Counted from the first letter of the stretch, positions 1 through 10,200 are shown. The stretch is DNA of 64,000 nt from Bradyrhizobium canariense (GCF_900105125.1 NZ_LT629750.1:248001-312000), one strand, 5' to 3'. The notes: a model not told the origin generated them from the letters alone. Made by a program: numbers and translations.

Positions 1-2
1 GG

Positions 3-173
3 TCATGGCCAGGATGCGCGACCGTCGCCGGCATTCAGATCATCCGAGACAACACGCCTTCCGGATTCTCGGTGAGGGTAACGCTGTACGGCGCCGCCAA
101 CGTAAAAACCGCCGATCGCGCGATGAACTGCGTTCAGCGCGAGAAGCGACGACAATATTTCCTGATCGAATAA
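3..173 (+). CDS. 3' end of an unidentified protein gene (5' partial)
   Basis: Reading frame 3 is open from the window edge for 56 codons and ends in QYFLIE followed by TAA at 171-173. Most third positions are G or C, and the peptide has ordinary composition (it contains GFSVRVTLYGAANV). The other two frames read as arginine-rich shadow sequence. There is no start codon or recognisable domain in the visible part, so no function is proposed. It points toward the convergent flgH operon. Confidence 0.55.
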   Translation, partial: SWPGCATVAGIQIIRDNTPSGFSVRVTLYGAANVKTADRAMNCVQREKRRQYFLIE

Positions 174-229
174 ATGCAGCCGGTCGCGGCCGCTCGCAGC
201 ATCGGCCGTCATTCCATTTGATCCAATTG

Positions 230-270
230 AAAAAGCTGCGGCCTCCGTCAGGGGAGCTAACGGAGGCCGC
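230..270 (-). terminator. Rho-independent terminator of the flgFGAH operon
   Basis: Positions 238-248 (GCGGCCTCCGT) and 260-270 (ACGGAGGCCGC) form a perfect 11-bp stem with an 11-nt loop. Read on the minus strand the stem is followed within 3 nt by five Ts (complement of 230-234). It lies about 115 bp past the flgH stop, with one palindromic repeat in between. Confidence 0.7.
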
Positions 271-333
271 GTAGAACATCTCACTGCGCCTAGGTTCGCG
301 ATGAGATGTGGGAGCTCTCTAAATCTCTATTTT

Positions 334-381
334 GGCATGATCGTTTTCCGAAAACCGGTTCCCACGTTTCGGGATCATGCC
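334..381. repeat. Short palindromic interspersed repeat
   Basis: The ends GGCATGATC (334-342) and GATCATGCC (373-381) are inverted repeats enclosing a centre with TTTTCCGAAAACC. I recall the same kind of GGCATGATC...GATCATGCC palindrome as a dispersed repeat in Bradyrhizobium and relatives. It sits 3 bp from the flgH stop codon, so it falls within the operon's 3' untranslated region. Confidence 0.6.
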
Positions 382-383
382 GC

Positions 384-1136
384 CTAGAACGGTAACAGTA
401 TGTCCATCACCTGACTGCCGTAGCGCGGTTGCTGTATGTCGGTAATCTGGCCGTGGCCGCCATAGGCGATGCGGGCCTGCGCGATCTTGCTGGAGTCGAT
501 GGTGTTGTCGCTCTGGATGTCTTCCGGGCGCACGATGCCGGCGACGATCAGCTCACGCATTTCGAAATTGACGCGGATCTCCTGCTTGCCTTCGACAACC
601 ATGTTGCCGTTCGGCAGCAACTGGGTGACGACGGCGGCGATGTTGGTGGTGAGGCTTTCCTGGCGCTGGATCGAGCCCTTGCCGTCGTACGACGAAGAGG
701 CGTCGGCGGTCAGCAGGCGCCCGGGCAGAGCCGTGGTCTTCCCGGTCAGCAAGTTGCTTCCGAGAAAGGCGGTAATGCCGGAATCGTCCGTGTCGCTGCG
801 GCTGCGCTGGGTCTCGTTGGCGAAATTGGCCTGATCGGTGATGTTGACGGTGACGGTCAGGAGGTCGCCGATCTGATGGGCGCGCTGATCCTTGAAGAAT
901 GACCGCGAGCCGTTCCGCCACAGCGAATTGGCATTGTAGGAAACCGCTTCCGGCTTTGGCATCGGCATCTGCACCGGCTTGTAACCGGGCTGCGCCGTCG
1001 GATTTTCGATCGCCGAGAGCTTCGGCTGCTCACCGATTTGCGAAAGACGGTCGATCGAAGAACAGCCGCCGGCAAGGCTGACGACGGTCAGCATGGTGCT
1101 GGTAAGTGCAAGGCGACGGATACTGGAAGCGTACAT
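384..1136 (-). CDS. flgH: Flagellar L-ring protein FlgH
   Basis: FlgH is the outer-membrane lipoprotein that polymerises into the L-ring bushing around the flagellar rod. The 250-residue product has a short basic N-terminus, a hydrophobic stretch and a lipobox VSLAGGC with Cys25 as the predicted lipidated residue. The C-terminus (GQITDIQQPRYGSQVMDILLPF region) is the conserved FlgH end, and length matches the family. It is the last gene of the operon flgF-flgG-flgA-flgH and starts 5 bp after the flgA stop, so expression should be coupled. Its usual partner, the P-ring gene flgI, is not next to it. Confidence 0.95.
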   Translation of the reverse strand: MYASSIRRLALTSTMLTVVSLAGGCSSIDRLSQIGEQPKLSAIENPTAQPGYKPVQMPMPKPEAVSYNANSLWRNGSRSFFKDQRAHQIGDLLTVTVNITDQANFANETQRSRSDTDDSGITAFLGSNLLTGKTTALPGRLLTADASSSYDGKGSIQRQESLTTNIAAVVTQLLPNGNMVVEGKQEIRVNFEMRELIVAGIVRPEDIQSDNTIDSSKIAQARIAYGGHGQITDIQQPRYGSQVMDILLPF

Positions 1137-1141
1137 GAACG

Positions 1142-2227
1142 TTACTCGGTTTTTGGAGCGACTGAGGAACTGTTGCTGGCGGCAACCGAAACCGGTGCGG
1201 TTTCAGCAGCCCCGACGTTGATGGGCGTATCTGACGCTGAAGGAAGACGGGGCGTTGCGACCGTAATGGCGACCTGTCCACGGCCAATCACGACGCCGGA
1301 GATCGTGCGCTTGGATTGCTGGCTGTTCACGTTGACGACGTCACCCTCAGCGCCGCTGTCCAGCGCCTTGCCGCGAATGGTCAAATAGAGACCGGCGGCC
1401 TGGTAGATCAGGGTGACATTGTCATCACGCTGCACCAGGTCGGGCTTGGTGACGTCGCCGGTCCGCAAGGCCTGGCCGGCGCGAAGCTGTCGCCGCATCT
1501 GCATCCCGACAACAGCGTTGCGCGTGGCGGCGTCGCCGCCGACTTCGGCTTTCGGGCGCCGTTCGACGATGACGTCGGAGGATTTCAGGACCTCGTTGCG
1601 CTCGACGCTGCGGGCCAGCACGGCGGCTTCCACGGTTTCAATCGCCGTGCCGGTGAAGCGCAGTTTCGTCGCCGGGACGTTGCTATCGCTGCTGATCTCG
1701 AAGCTGACATCGAAGCGGCCGCTGCGCGGCTCGAACCGGGTCGAGACCGGCTGCATGTTGCCGGTATAGGTGGCGTCGAGCTGGACATCCTGCAGGTCGC
1801 GATCGAATGTCAGCGTCAGGTTGGCGGCGTCGCCGAGGCCGCTGCGGTGTTCCAGCGCGTGGGCGACCTGCTGCGGGATGTCCTGGGCCTCGATCGAGCG
1901 CGATAGCCTCGTCACGGAGACCGCCTTGATGTCCTTGGTGTTGACGCCGATCACCTGATGCGCCTGCAACGCGGCAAGCACCTGCGCGGTCGGCAACGAG
2001 CCTGTCGTGCCGAGGTCGGGCGCGCGATAGATCGCGATTTGCGCGGCCGTCCCGGCATTGTCGATGACGTCGCCGATCCGCACGACGTCGCTGGTCACGG
2101 TGACGTCGGCGCGAAGCACCGGAGCCGCGATCGCGTCGTCGTTGCTCTGGGCGAACGCGGTCGCGGTGGCGGCCATGAGCAGGGCGCTTGCAAGCAGAAT
2201 GGAGCGAACGATCATGATCAGCCCCAT
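1142..2227 (-). CDS. flgA: Flagellar P-ring assembly chaperone FlgA
   Basis: FlgA is a periplasmic chaperone for P-ring (FlgI) assembly. The product (361 residues from ATG at 2227) has an N-terminal signal peptide ending near AFAQS and a C-terminal SAF/ChapFlgA domain, roughly residues 200-325, including ARSVERNEVLKSSDV and the GQ-rich end GRGQVAI. The protein is at the long side for the family and has a low-complexity Ser/Ala/Val tail of about 30 residues. The ATG overlaps the flgG stop by one base (TGATG), which argues for translational coupling and against the GTG one codon upstream. Confidence 0.93.
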   Translation of the reverse strand: MGLIMIVRSILLASALLMAATATAFAQSNDDAIAAPVLRADVTVTSDVVRIGDVIDNAGTAAQIAIYRAPDLGTTGSLPTAQVLAALQAHQVIGVNTKDIKAVSVTRLSRSIEAQDIPQQVAHALEHRSGLGDAANLTLTFDRDLQDVQLDATYTGNMQPVSTRFEPRSGRFDVSFEISSDSNVPATKLRFTGTAIETVEAAVLARSVERNEVLKSSDVIVERRPKAEVGGDAATRNAVVGMQMRRQLRAGQALRTGDVTKPDLVQRDDNVTLIYQAAGLYLTIRGKALDSGAEGDVVNVNSQQSKRTISGVVIGRGQVAITVATPRLPSASDTPINVGAAETAPVSVAASNSSSVAPKTE

Positions 2228-3015
2228 CACCGGAATAGCGCGGAGGTGGTTTGCAGCATCTGGTCGGCAGCGCTGATCACCTTGGCGTTCATTTCGTAGG
2301 CGCGCTGCGCCGCGATCATGTTGGACATCTCGGAAACGACGTCGACGTTGGCCTGTTCGAGGCTTCCCTGCGTGATGCTGCCGTAGCCTTCGGCGTTGGC
2401 GAGGCCGTCCTGCGGCGGGCCCGACGAGGGCGTGTCCTGGTACAGGTTATTGCCGACCGGCAGCAGCCCGGCCTTGTTGATGAATCGCGTCAGACCGATC
2501 TGGCCGATGATCGTCGACGTCGTCGAACCCGGCAGCGTTACCGACACCTGGCCCTGGGGGTTCACCGTCAGGCCCGAAGAGTTCTGCGGGATCGTGATCG
2601 CGGGTTGCACCAGATTGCCCTGGGCGTTGACGATACGGCCCTGGTTATCCATCTGGAAAGTGCCGTCCCGCGTGTATTGAAAGGTGCCGTCCGGCATCTG
2701 AATCTTGAAGAATCCCTCGCCGGTGATCGCGAGATCGAGATCGTTGCCGGTTTGCGACAGCGTTCCCTGGGTCATCGACCGCGGCGTGCCGACAGTCTTC
2801 ACGCCGCCGCCGATATCGATACCGATCGGCAGGATGGTGCCCTGATCGGATGATTGCGCGCCGACGCGGCGGATGTGCTGGTAGATCAGATCCTGAAATG
2901 CCGCGGTCTGTTTCTTGTAACCGGTGGTTTGCATGTTCGCGATGTTGTTCGCGATGACCTGGACGCTGAGTTCCTGGGCCGCCATTCCGGTCGCTGCGGT
3001 CTGAAGTGCTTGCAT
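2227..3015 (-). CDS. flgG: Flagellar distal rod protein FlgG
   Basis: FlgG builds the distal rod of the flagellar axial structure. At 262 residues it has the usual length. The N-terminal rod signature is intact (MQALQTAATGMAAQELSVQV, then IANNIANMQTTGYKK), and so is the C-terminal heptad region ending in AADQMLQTTSALFR. Both ends are needed for coiled-coil packing in the rod. It lies 24 bp downstream of flgF and overlaps flgA by one base. Confidence 0.97.
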   Translation of the reverse strand: MQALQTAATGMAAQELSVQVIANNIANMQTTGYKKQTAAFQDLIYQHIRRVGAQSSDQGTILPIGIDIGGGVKTVGTPRSMTQGTLSQTGNDLDLAITGEGFFKIQMPDGTFQYTRDGTFQMDNQGRIVNAQGNLVQPAITIPQNSSGLTVNPQGQVSVTLPGSTTSTIIGQIGLTRFINKAGLLPVGNNLYQDTPSSGPPQDGLANAEGYGSITQGSLEQANVDVVSEMSNMIAAQRAYEMNAKVISAADQMLQTTSALFR

Positions 3016-3039
3016 GTGCTGTCTCCCGAATGGACTTTA

Positions 3040-3801
3040 CTAGGACGGAACGTCGGCGAGTTTTTCGATTGCTGTTTTGTGCAGGTCGCTTTCCTGCTGC
3101 AGCATCGTCGACACTTGGGTGTAGGCGCGCGTCACCTCGATCATGCGGCTCATCTCGGCCACCGCGTTGACGTTGGATTTTTCGATGTAGCCCTGTTGCA
3201 CCTGCGACTTGGTGTCCGGCTGGGCTGCGCCTTCGCCCGCCGAATAGAGGTTTGAGCCCTCTTTCAGCAGCCTCTGTGCATCGGGAAAGCTTACGAGCCG
3301 GAGTTTTCCGCGTATCGAGTCGGTCCGGCCGGTACCTTCCTGCACGGTAACGGTGCCGTCGGGTGCGATGTTGATGTCGTGATCGGTCAACTGAAACACG
3401 ATCGGTCCGCTGGTGCCGAGCACCGGATTGCCCGTGGCCGTCACAAGCTGGCCCTGGCTGTTGAGCTGAAGGCCGCCGTCGCGGGTGTAGCGTTCGCCGG
3501 CGCCTGTCTGCACCACCAGGAAGCCGTTGCCGTCGATGGCGAGGTCCAGCGGATTTTTGGTCTGGTCGGACGGGCCTTGCGAAAAATCACGGTAGGTGCC
3601 GCGGTCCTGGACGTAACTCAGACGGCGGTCGCGGCCGATGAAGTTATCCTCGTGCGCGCCCGGCATCAGATATTCCTCGAACAGGGACTGATCGGCCTTG
3701 AAACCTGCAGTGTTGACGTTGGCGATGTTGTTGGCGACGACGTCGAGCTGCCGCTCCAACACCGTTTGCCGCGAAAGTCCGATGAGAAGCGCGTTCTCCA
3801 T
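3040..3801 (-). CDS. flgF: Flagellar proximal rod protein FlgF
   Basis: FlgF is a proximal rod subunit. The 253-residue product starts MENALLIGLSRQTVLERQLD and has the rod motif VVANNIANVNTAGFK. The C-terminal region (SNVNAVAEMSRMIEVTRAY) is the conserved FlgBCFG C-terminal fold. A GGGGAG ribosome binding site lies about 8 bp upstream of the ATG. It is the first gene of the minus-strand rod/L-ring operon, with its promoter in the 365-bp divergent gap shared with fliL. Confidence 0.96.
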   Translation of the reverse strand: MENALLIGLSRQTVLERQLDVVANNIANVNTAGFKADQSLFEEYLMPGAHEDNFIGRDRRLSYVQDRGTYRDFSQGPSDQTKNPLDLAIDGNGFLVVQTGAGERYTRDGGLQLNSQGQLVTATGNPVLGTSGPIVFQLTDHDINIAPDGTVTVQEGTGRTDSIRGKLRLVSFPDAQRLLKEGSNLYSAGEGAAQPDTKSQVQQGYIEKSNVNAVAEMSRMIEVTRAYTQVSTMLQQESDLHKTAIEKLADVPS

Positions 3802-4166
3802 CGATAGTTCTCCCCTGAATGATCCGCATCACAACCCTCCCAGGCTGGTTTGCGGATGCTGCGAACCACCGGCTCTCCCAAGCCTGCGGTTCGCAAACAA
3901 ACACAGCGAAAGCCGTGCCAGTTCGGAAAATATCGATTTTATAATGGCTTAGCTGTCGCGCAGGGGCGCGAGGGGGCGGCAATAAGGTCTTGTTGACCAT
4001 GTTTGCCCGGCAGTTTTTTCCTACCTGCCAGGTAAACGAAAGATTCCGTTAACCATTATTACCTTAGCGTCACCTTTAGAGAGCGCATGTGCGCTGGCGG
4101 CATTGTATCGCGTCCTAAGTCTGTCCGGCGTCATCGAATTCATTTGCGAAACCGGGTGGGGCGGGG
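3802..4166. promoter_or_regulatory. Divergent flgF / fliL promoter region
   Basis: This 365-bp gap separates two divergently transcribed flagellar operons and must contain both promoters. It is clearly more AT-rich than the surrounding coding DNA between about 3920 and 4080. It holds a GTTAACC half-site near 4050, but no full TTAA-N7-TTAA CtrA box and no convincing sigma-54 GG-N10-GC element. The stretch CCTACCTG (4020-4027) recurs upstream of flgB. No gene is visible in it. Confidence 0.5.
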
Positions 4167-4661
4167 ATGGCAGAGACCGAACAGGCAGAGGGCGGCGCGG
4201 CGGAAGCCGAGGCCGGCGCGAAGCCGAAAGGCAAGCTCAAGCTGATTATCGCCGCGGTTGGCGTGCTCGTCATCTTCGGCGGCGGCGCAGGCTGGTTCTT
4301 CTTCTTGCGTCATCACGGTGAAGAGGTGCATGCGGAGGCGCCGCCTCCCAAGCCGCCGGCCTTCGTCGAACTGCCGGATATGATGGTCAATCTGGCCGGC
4401 AATCCCGGCGATCGTATCCAGTACCTCAAGGTGAAGCTGACGCTTGAGGTCAAGGAAGAGAAGCAGGCCGAGTTGATCAAACCCAACCTGCCGCGCGTCA
4501 CCGATATCTTCCAGACCTATCTGCGCGAGCTACGGGCGAGCGACCTGAACGGCTCCGCCGGCCTGTTTCGCATGAAGGAAGAATTGACCCGGCGGGTCAA
4601 CTTGGCGGTCTCGCCGAACGAAGTCAGCGCTGTGCTGTTCAAGGAAGTCGTCGTTCAGTGA
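4167..4661 (+). CDS. fliL: Flagellar basal body-associated protein FliL
   Basis: FliL is an inner-membrane protein that surrounds the stator units and supports torque generation. The 164-residue product has a charged cytoplasmic N-terminus, one membrane segment at about residues 24-46 (LIIAAVGVLVIFGGGAGWFF) and a periplasmic FliL domain with the typical motif FVELPDMMVNL. The end VLFKEVVVQ is the standard FliL C-terminus. It is the first gene of fliL-fliM-DUF6468-motE and is followed by fliM after 18 bp. Confidence 0.95.
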   Translation: MAETEQAEGGAAEAEAGAKPKGKLKLIIAAVGVLVIFGGGAGWFFFLRHHGEEVHAEAPPPKPPAFVELPDMMVNLAGNPGDRIQYLKVKLTLEVKEEKQAELIKPNLPRVTDIFQTYLRELRASDLNGSAGLFRMKEELTRRVNLAVSPNEVSAVLFKEVVVQ

Positions 4662-4679
4662 CGAGACGGATTTAGAACC

Positions 4680-5882
4680 ATGGCGGACAACGATCAAGTC
4701 GATCAGGATGCAATCGCAGCCCAGTGGGAGGCTTCGCTTGATTCCGAGGATCCCGCGGAGGCCGCGGAGGCGGCTGCCGCCAATGAACTCTCCGAAACCA
4801 TGGCGCTGCAATGGGCCGCGATGGTCGAGGACGGCGGCCGCGATTTCGGCGGCGGCAAGAACGGCGGCGAGCGAGTTCTGTCGCAGGAGGAAATCGACAA
4901 CCTGCTCGGTTTCAACGTCGGCGATGTCAATGTCGACGACAATTCCGGCATTCGCGCGATCATCGATTCCGCGATGGTCTCCTACGAGCGTCTGCCGATG
5001 CTCGAAATCGTGTTCGACCGGCTGGTCCGGCTGATGACGACATCCTTGCGCAACTTCACCTCCGATAACGTCGAAGTCTCGCTCGATCGCATCACCTCGG
5101 TGCGCTTCGGCGACTACATGAATTCAATCCCGCTGCCGGCCGTGCTGAGCGTGTTCAAGGCCGAGGAATGGGACAATTTTGGTCTCGCGACAGTCGATTC
5201 GAGCCTGATCTACTCGATGATCGATGTTCTCCTCGGCGGCCGCCGCGGCCAGACCTCGCTGCGGATCGAAGGCCGTCCGTACACCACCATCGAAACCAAT
5301 CTGGTGAAACGCCTTGTCGAAGTCGTGCTGGCCGATGCCGAGCAGGCGTTCCGGCCGTTGTCCCCGGTAACCTTCTCGATCGACCGGCTGGAGACCAATC
5401 CGCGCTTCGCCGCGATCAGCCGGCCCGCCAACGCCGCCATTCTGGTGCGGCTGCGCATCGACATGGAAGATCGCGGCGGCAATATCGAGCTGCTGTTGCC
5501 TTATGCGACCATCGAGCCGATCCGCAGCGTGCTGCTGCAGATGTTCATGGGCGAAAAATTCGGCCGCGATCCGATCTGGGAAGGCCATTTCGCGACCGAA
5601 GTGGCCCAGGCGGAGATCTCGGTCGACGCCGTGCTCTATGAGGCCAACATTCCGCTCAAGCAGCTGATGAAACTGAAAGTCGGCGACACCCTGCCGCTTG
5701 AGATGCGCGCCGACGCGCTGGTGGCGGTGCGCTGCGGCAACGTCACCCTGACCGAGGGGCGGATGGGCCGGGTCGGCGACCGCGTCGCCATCCGCGTCAC
5801 CAAGCAATTGCGCAAGCCGAATACCACCTTCGCGATGTTCGAGAAGGCTGACGAGCAAACCAAATTGATGGAGGCCCAATGA
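4680..5882 (+). CDS. fliM: Flagellar motor switch protein FliM
   Basis: FliM forms the C-ring switch that binds phosphorylated CheY. The CheY-binding motif LSQEEIDNLLGF starts near residue 67, preceded by an acidic extension that contains two similar tryptophan segments (AAQWEASL, ALQWAAMV). The FliM middle domain and the C-terminal FliN-like (SpoA) domain follow, the latter including LKVGDTLPLEMRAD. At 400 residues it is about 65 longer than the enterobacterial protein, all of it at the N-terminus. Its stop overlaps the next start (ATGA). Confidence 0.96.
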   Translation: MADNDQVDQDAIAAQWEASLDSEDPAEAAEAAAANELSETMALQWAAMVEDGGRDFGGGKNGGERVLSQEEIDNLLGFNVGDVNVDDNSGIRAIIDSAMVSYERLPMLEIVFDRLVRLMTTSLRNFTSDNVEVSLDRITSVRFGDYMNSIPLPAVLSVFKAEEWDNFGLATVDSSLIYSMIDVLLGGRRGQTSLRIEGRPYTTIETNLVKRLVEVVLADAEQAFRPLSPVTFSIDRLETNPRFAAISRPANAAILVRLRIDMEDRGGNIELLLPYATIEPIRSVLLQMFMGEKFGRDPIWEGHFATEVAQAEISVDAVLYEANIPLKQLMKLKVGDTLPLEMRADALVAVRCGNVTLTEGRMGRVGDRVAIRVTKQLRKPNTTFAMFEKADEQTKLMEAQ

Positions 5883-6322
5883 GTCACTCATTAGGAATGG
5901 CGATCGAGAGCCTTGTGGCTGCATTGCTAATACTTACAATCGGCTATTGCATGCTGCTGAACAAGCGATTGAAGCGCTTAAAGGCGGATGAGAGTTCGCT
6001 GAAGGCGACGATCGCGGAACTGATCACCGCGACCGAAATCGCCGAGCGTGCCATCGGCGGCCTCAAGCACACGGTTCGCGACGTCAACGAGAATCTGGGC
6101 AACCAGCTGACGGCCGCGACCCAGCTATCGCTGCAGCTGAAAAAGCAGCTCGCCGAGGGCGACAACGTCGTTCGCAGGCTGGCCAGGATCGCAACTGCCG
6201 CGCGGCCTTCGTCTGAAACCGCACCTGAGCCCGAGGCTCCCAATGCGTCGAGCGCCAAGGCCATCGCGGCGGCCGCCCAGGCATTTTCCGACCGCAGAAG
6301 GTCTAACGGCCTCGCTGCATGA
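5879..6322 (+). CDS. DUF6468-type flagellar-operon membrane protein
   Basis: This 147-residue protein has one N-terminal membrane segment (about residues 9-28, ESLVAALLILTIGYCMLL). A long charged helix with heptad-like spacing follows (about 30-115), and then an Ala/Pro-rich tail. The pattern fits the DUF6468 proteins found between fliM and motE-type genes in Alphaproteobacteria; biochemical function is not established. Four-base ATGA overlaps at both ends bind it to fliM and to the next gene. A role in the motor or its assembly is inferred from position only. Confidence 0.8.
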   Translation: MSHSLGMAIESLVAALLILTIGYCMLLNKRLKRLKADESSLKATIAELITATEIAERAIGGLKHTVRDVNENLGNQLTAATQLSLQLKKQLAEGDNVVRRLARIATAARPSSETAPEPEAPNASSAKAIAAAAQAFSDRRRSNGLAA

Positions 6323-7122
6323 AATCCTTTCGGGACATTCGCGTCATTCCGGTGGTCATGGTTGCGATCTTCGGCTTTGCCGTTGTGAAGATCGCCGGCC
6401 TCGTGATCGATGGCGGATATGTGTTCGACTATGATCCGCAATCGACCCAGCGGTCCTGGGCGCAGGACAACCTCAACTTTCCGACGAACAAGCCCGATCC
6501 TGCCGACATCACCGGCTCGGTCGATGAAAAGGCCAAGGACGAAAAGCCCAAAGACGACAAGCCGAACGAGGGCGCGCCCAAACCCGATGCGCCCGCGGCC
6601 GAACCGTCGAAGCCCGACGGAACCGTCATGCTTCCCACGCAGGAACAGCAGCCGGTATCGCCGTCGGAGCGCGCGATCCTCGAGCGGTTGCAATCGCGGC
6701 GTCAGGAGCTCGACGCACGCGCGCGCGAAATCGACATTCGCGAAAGCCTGCTCAAGGCCGCCGAAAAGCGCGTTGAATCGCGTGTCGAGGAATTGAAGGC
6801 CACCGAGTCCCGCATTACGGCTGCGACCGAGCAGAAAACCGAAGCCGATGCCACACGCTTCAAGGGCATCGTCACCATGTACGAGAGCATGAAGCCGAAG
6901 GACGCGGCCAAGGTGTTCGACCGGCTCGAAATGCCGGTGCTGTTCGAGATCGCCTCGAAGATCGCGCCGCGCAAGATGTCCGATATTCTCGGCCTGATGT
7001 CGCCTGATGTGGCCGAGCGGCTGACGACCGAAATGGCCCGCCGCGCCGGCTCGGGTCCATCGGCCTCCGACGGCGAGCTTCCCAAAATCGAAGGCAAGGT
7101 ACTGCCGCAAAAGCTCAATTAG
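6319..7122 (+). CDS. motE: MotE-family periplasmic flagellar motor protein
   Basis: The 267-residue product has an N-terminal membrane anchor or signal (about residues 10-30), a Lys/Asp/Pro-rich linker and a coiled coil (about 110-175). It ends in an MgtE-N-like helical domain containing MYESMKPKDAAKVFDRLEM and IAPRKMSDILGLMSPDVA. This layout matches rhizobial MotE, described in Sinorhizobium as a periplasmic chaperone of the stator protein MotC. No motC is visible here, so the partner is unknown. The ORF overlaps the upstream gene by ATGA and ends the fliL operon. Confidence 0.85.
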   Translation: MKSFRDIRVIPVVMVAIFGFAVVKIAGLVIDGGYVFDYDPQSTQRSWAQDNLNFPTNKPDPADITGSVDEKAKDEKPKDDKPNEGAPKPDAPAAEPSKPDGTVMLPTQEQQPVSPSERAILERLQSRRQELDARAREIDIRESLLKAAEKRVESRVEELKATESRITAATEQKTEADATRFKGIVTMYESMKPKDAAKVFDRLEMPVLFEIASKIAPRKMSDILGLMSPDVAERLTTEMARRAGSGPSASDGELPKIEGKVLPQKLN

Positions 7123-7131
7123 CCGGGATAT

Positions 7132-7146
7132 TTAACAAGTCCTTAA
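7132..7146. promoter_or_regulatory. CtrA box upstream of the large TPR gene
   Basis: TTAACAAGTCCTTAA is an exact TTAA-N7-TTAA match to the CtrA recognition sequence. It lies 81 bp before the start of the TPR gene and just past the motE stop. This suggests that the TPR gene has its own cell-cycle-controlled promoter. Binding is inferred, not shown. Confidence 0.65.
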
Positions 7147-7226
7147 ATCGCCAATTCTAGATTCGAAAGCGCGGGCGAGGGTGCCCCGCTGGCGATCAGG
7201 TCGGTGAACCGAGAGACCCTTCGGAA

Positions 7227-10200
7227 ATGGCGCGAACGGCAGCCGCTGGATTTTGGTCGCTCATCCGCGCATCCGCGTGGAACGTCCGGCGTTGCCTGAG
7301 CGGACGGTCATCGTTCGCGGCCGTCCTGATCCTGCTGGGATCGATGACACCAGCCATTTGCCAGACCGATCCGGTCAAGGGCGAGGCCACGTTTGCGGCC
7401 GCCGACGGCTACGCCCGGCTGGTGCTCAAAATGGCCGACGACGTCGATTCCGAGGTGACGACGGCCGGCTCCATTCTCGTGATCCGGTTCAAACACCCGG
7501 TCGACATTCCGATCGACACGATCGCCGATTCAGTGCCCGATTATATCGGCTCGGCGCGGCGAGATCCGGACGGCATGGCGATCCGGCTGTCGTTGGCGCG
7601 CAGGGTCACCATCAATACGATGTCGGCCGGCGAGCGGATATTCGTCGATCTGTTGCCTGACACATGGACCGGGCCACCTCCCAGCCTTCCGCAGGACGTG
7701 ATCCGCGAACTGGCCGAGCGGGCGCGTGCGGCCGAGCGCGCGCTGCGTTTGCAGCGTGCGGCGGAGACGGCGAAGAAGCGTCCCCCCATTCGTGTCCGCG
7801 CCTTGATCCAGCCGACCTTCGTCCGTTTCGTGTTCGAAATGCCTGACGGCGTCAGCGTCTCGTCCGTGCTGAACGACCAGAAACTGACGCTGGTGTTCAA
7901 CGCCGTGCTCAATTTCGATCTGGCCGATGCCAAGGTCGCGGCGCCGCCGAACATTGCGTCCATCAATCAGAAGGTCGAAGGCGACACGTCTGCGGTGGAA
8001 GTCTTGCTGATCGGCGATGTCGACGTCCATTCCTTCCGCGAAGACAAGAACTACATTGTCGACGTGGCGTTCCAGCCATCCGAAAAACCATCCGCGCTGT
8101 TGCCGGTTGCGGATGCGTCCCGTCCTCCGGCGCCATCCGCCTCAGCGTCGTCAAGCCCGGCATCATCCGTTGTCGCACCGGCCGCGGCGGCTTCAGTCGC
8201 GCCAGCGCCCGCCGTGCCGCCGGCGGCTGGGCCAGCCATGTCCGAAAAGCCTGCCGATAAGGCGCCGCAGCAGGCCGGCGAGGCGAAGCCGTTGACGTCG
8301 GAAAAGTTTGCCAAAGAGGCGGGTATCGAGATCAAGCCCGAGGCGGCGCCGCAGGCCCCTCCCGCGCCTGCGACGCAGAGCGCTGTGTCGCCCGCAAGCG
8401 AGACGCCCGCGCCGGTACCGGTGATGCCGAAGATCAATCCAGCCGCATCCGAAACACCGGGCGCCGAGCGTTCGGCGAGCGAAACGCCGGCCCCGGTGCC
8501 GGCTGCGCCAGCCAGCGCCGCTGCGTCCGCGCCTCTGCCTGAGGCCGCGCCCGCCGACAGCACCACGCAGGTCAAGGCCGTGCGCGACAGCGAAGGCCTG
8601 CATGTGACGTTTTCCTTTGCCGCGGCGACGCCAGCGGCATTGTTTCGCCGCGCCGATACCGTGTGGATGGTTTTCGACGCCACCAAACCGATCGACATTG
8701 AGCCGATCCGAAGCAATGTCGGCGCCATTATCGCCGAGGTCAAGCTGGTGCCGCTGGACACGGGGCAGGCGATCCGGATCCGGCTCAACCGTCCTCAAAT
8801 GCCGTCGCTGACCAGCGGCGATCAGGCAGGCAATGCGAACTGGACACTCACATTCGCCGATACGATGCAGACGCCGACGCAGCCTTTGACGGTGACGCGA
8901 AACGTTTCCAATCCTACGCATGCCAACGTCGAGGTGCCGCTGTCGAAAACAGGACGCCTGCACCGGCTGGTCGACCCGGAAGCGGGCGACACCCTGATGG
9001 TGATAACGGCGACGCCGCCGGTTCGCGGCTTCATCAAGCGGCAGGATTTTGTCGAGCTGTCGCTGCTTGAATCGATTCACGGCGTTGCGGTTCGTCCCAA
9101 CGCCGATGACATCACCGCCGAGATCGCGCCGGACAAGATCACCCTGAGCAGGCCTGGCGGCCTGACATTGTCACCGGTCGACGTCAAAGCGGAGCGCGCC
9201 CCGACCGCAGCCCGGCCGATGTTCGATGTCGACGAATGGCGCAAAAATCGGGAGGGAGAGTTCATCGTCAAGGAAAGGGCGCTGATCCAGGCCCTGGCGG
9301 CGACGGAGCCCGACCAGCGCACACCGGCGCGGATCGATCTGGCCCGCTTCTATCTGGCGCGTGGGTTATATCCGGAAGCCAAGGGCGTTCTCGATCTTGC
9401 GCTGGCGGACGCCAAGCCGGGCTCAGAGGATCCGGTTGCGCTGGTGCTGCATTCGGCTGCGAGCATCTTGATGGGCCGTCCCGCGTTGGGGGTCAAAGAC
9501 CTCGCCAATCCGGCGATCGGAACCAAGTACGATTCGCAGTTGTGGAAGGCGATGGCCTACGCGCGGCAGGGCAAATGGGTGGAGGCGCGCGAGAAGTTCA
9601 AGAACGTGGAATTCGCCATCACCGCGCTGCCGATCGATCTGCAGCGTGTCGTCATATCAGACGTGATGCGCGCATCGCTCGAGGTCAAGGATTATTCCGG
9701 CGCCGACAAACGCTCCAGCGATCTGGAAGTCGTCGGTCTTACGCCGGAGATCAGGCCTGCGATTTCGGTGATGCGCGGCCGGCTTGCCGAGGCACTTGGG
9801 CATGAGAAGGACGCGCTGAGCGACTACAGGATTGCAATCGAGTCTTCGGATCGCGCCGCCGCAGCAGAAGGCAAGATCGATGAGATCACGCTGCTCCAGA
9901 AGCGCAACGAGATCAGCCAGGCCGACGCATTGCGCCAGCTGGAGACGCTTGAAGTGATGTGGCGCGGTGACGGCCTCGACGTCAGGGCGCTGGAAATGAT
10001 GGCGCGCATCTATTCCGACACCGGCCGCTACGGCGAATCACTCGCCGCGGCTCGGACCGCGACCAAGCTCGATCCCAATTCCGAAGTATCGCGCCAGGGC
10101 CAGGACGCGTCGGCCGCGCTGTTCTCGGATATCTTCCTGGGATCGAAAGGCGACAATCTTCCGCCGGTCGATGCGCTCGGACTGTTTTACGAATTCCGCG

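Noticed and set aside
3802..4166. Sigma-54 promoter for flgF or fliL
   Set aside because: No GG-N10-GC element with the expected flanks was found on either strand.
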